This document shows, in pieces, positions 31,729 to 32,716 of a stretch of DNA of 32,716 bases. Position 1 is the stretch's first letter. Each line of letters begins with the position of its first letter. Source of the DNA: Candidatus Marinamargulisbacteria bacterium SCGC AAA071-K20 (GTDB lineage Bacteria; Margulisbacteria; Marinamargulisbacteria; GCA-2716485; AAA071-K20); the NCBI GenBank assembly GCA_003265975.1, contig QFBU01000008.1, forward strand, positions 1 to 32,716, written 5' to 3'. The notes beneath the pieces are model-generated. The model was given only the letters and a program-made list of their open reading frames with translations. It did no database searches and was not told where the DNA came from. The position numbers and the translations under genes are program-made.

Positions 31729-31816
31729 GATGGTTTGTGTTATTATTGCTATGTTTATTTAGATTGGATTCATTCCATTCTTTCTTTAGTAGGGGGCTTT
31801 TGTGGTTTTACCACAA
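31727..31816 (+). promoter_or_regulatory. purA promoter and leader hairpin
   Basis: TTGATG (31727-31732) and TATGTT (31750-31755) are 17 bases apart, with an upstream TG (31747-31748) that makes an extended -10. Start is expected near 31762, giving a leader of about 97 bases. The leader contains a perfect seven-base hairpin, TTGTGGT (31800-31806) with ACCACAA (31810-31816), which could be an operator or an RNA structure. A Shine-Dalgarno GAGG (31846-31849) precedes the start by nine bases. Confidence 0.5.
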
Positions 31817-31858
31817 CTGTTTAATGTTTAATATTTTTTAGAATTGAGGCGATTAGTT

Positions 31859-32716
31859 ATGTCTGTTCAAGTAATTGTAGGTTCCCAATGGGGCGACGAA
31901 GGTAAGGGGAAAATCACTGATATTTTAGCCGAGAAAATGGACCTTGTGGTTCGGTATCAAGGTGGAAATAATGCGGGTCATACCGTTGTTGTTGGTGAAA
32001 CTACATTCAAACTTCATTTGATTCCTTCTGGAATTTTAAATGAGAATTGTGTGTGTGTAATTGGAAATGGGGTTGTTTTAGACCCTGAAGTATTTTTCCA
32101 AGAAATTGAAAAATTAAAAGGACAAGGCATTATTGTTAGTCCTGAACGCATGAAAGTGTCTAGTATCGCTACTGTGATTTTACCATTTCATAGAATGTTA
32201 GACTCTCAACAAGAAGCAAGGCGACATGCTGAAAAAATTGGGACTACCGGAAAAGGTATTGGTCCTTGTTATACCGACAAGGTGGCTCGATTAGGTATAC
32301 GTGTTCAAGATTTATTCTCTAAAGATAAACTTAAAAAACGTATTGAAAAACGTCATTGGGAGCAAGTATTTCCAAACGAGAAAATTGATATTGATGGAGT
32401 AGTAGAACAGTACTTTGAGCTAGGAAAGCGACTTAAACCTTTTGTTACAGACACTTCTTTATTAATTAATAGAGCTATTGATGCAAATAAAAATGTAATT
32501 ATGGAAGGTGCTCAAGGGACTCTTTTAGACGTCGATCATGGTACCTATCCATTTGTTACGTCTTCTAACCCAGTTTCTGGTGGCGCATGTGTGGGTGCTG
32601 GGATTGGACCTCATAAAATTAACAAGGTACTTGGTGTTACTAAGGCGTATTTAACCCGTGTTGGCGAAGGGCCATTTATTTCTGAGTTACTAGACGAAAC
32701 GGGTGAATTGCTTCGA
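31859..32716 (+). CDS. purA: Adenylosuccinate synthetase (3' end beyond window)
   Basis: The visible 286 residues, from the ATG at 31859 to the window edge, are the N-terminal two thirds of PurA, which makes adenylosuccinate from IMP, aspartate and GTP. The start SVQVIVGSQWGDEGKGKITD carries the GTP-binding loop and catalytic Asp. It is followed by YQGGNNAGHTVV with the catalytic His, FKLHLIPSGIL, IGNGVVLDP, TTGKGIGPCYTDK, EGAQGTLLDVDHGTYPFVTSSNP, and RVGEGPF. Frame and motifs are intact, with no stop before the edge. Unlike several neighbours it has a long leader and a clear ribosome binding site. Confidence 0.97.
   Translation, partial: MSVQVIVGSQWGDEGKGKITDILAEKMDLVVRYQGGNNAGHTVVVGETTFKLHLIPSGILNENCVCVIGNGVVLDPEVFFQEIEKLKGQGIIVSPERMKVSSIATVILPFHRMLDSQQEARRHAEKIGTTGKGIGPCYTDKVARLGIRVQDLFSKDKLKKRIEKRHWEQVFPNEKIDIDGVVEQYFELGKRLKPFVTDTSLLINRAIDANKNVIMEGAQGTLLDVDHGTYPFVTSSNPVSGGACVGAGIGPHKINKVLGVTKAYLTRVGEGPFISELLDETGELLR

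Noticed and set aside
1..32716. CRISPR array, prophage or toxin-antitoxin module
   Set aside because: No spaced direct repeats, phage genes or paired small toxin-antitoxin genes were seen.

Overview
The window is a low-GC (mid-30s percent by eye), gene-dense bacterial chromosome segment that contains the replication origin. Several features suggest a diderm cell. These are a very large exported protein with a beta-rich, barrel-like C-terminal half, a Blc-type lipocalin, a lipoprotein cyclophilin, and a MurE with the DNPR signature of meso-diaminopimelate addition. Genes overlap by a few bases, the Mur ligases are unusually short, and several promoters have the -10 box only about 7-14 bases before the start codon. 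The gene content would fit an uncultured lineage such as Margulisbacteria, but this placement is inference and I cannot confirm it.

Layout: (1) 1-1287, minus strand: a TIGR01777-type epimerase, cut by the window edge, and a lipocalin. (2) 1367-1815: a decayed IS6-family transposase. (3) 1846-10413, plus strand: queA, a 1763-residue envelope protein of unknown function, and a multi-domain N-acetylmuramoyl-L-alanine amidase. (4) 10431-13423: a membrane class III nucleotide cyclase, divergent from a metallo-beta-lactamase-fold hydrolase. (5) 13420-20036, minus strand: dnaA, dnaN, recF, a DciA-like gene, a 28-codon bS22-like ribosomal protein gene, amrB, amrA and tlyA. (6) DnaA boxes flank dnaA on both sides. 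The dnaA-dnaN spacer has the order DnaA box, DnaA-trio-like repeats, pure AT tract. (7) 20391-23178, minus strand: a SigB/SigF-type sigma factor, a double-hotdog protein, ruvC and ruvA. (8) 23298-30464, plus strand: a compact dcw-type cluster of murE, murF, mraY, a lipoprotein cyclophilin, murD, ftsW and murG. (9) 30493-end: a ThiD2-ThiE fusion, a 6S-RNA-like structured RNA with its own promoter and terminator, and the 5' part of purA.

Functionally the window joins replication initiation (dnaA, dnaN, recF, dciA, oriC), recombination (ruvA, ruvC), lipid II synthesis and septal wall synthesis, and cell-wall remodelling. The parts that may be undescribed are the giant repeat-bearing envelope protein, the DciA-like protein with a zinc ribbon, the double-hotdog protein tied to a sigma factor gene, and the structured RNA between thiE and purA.
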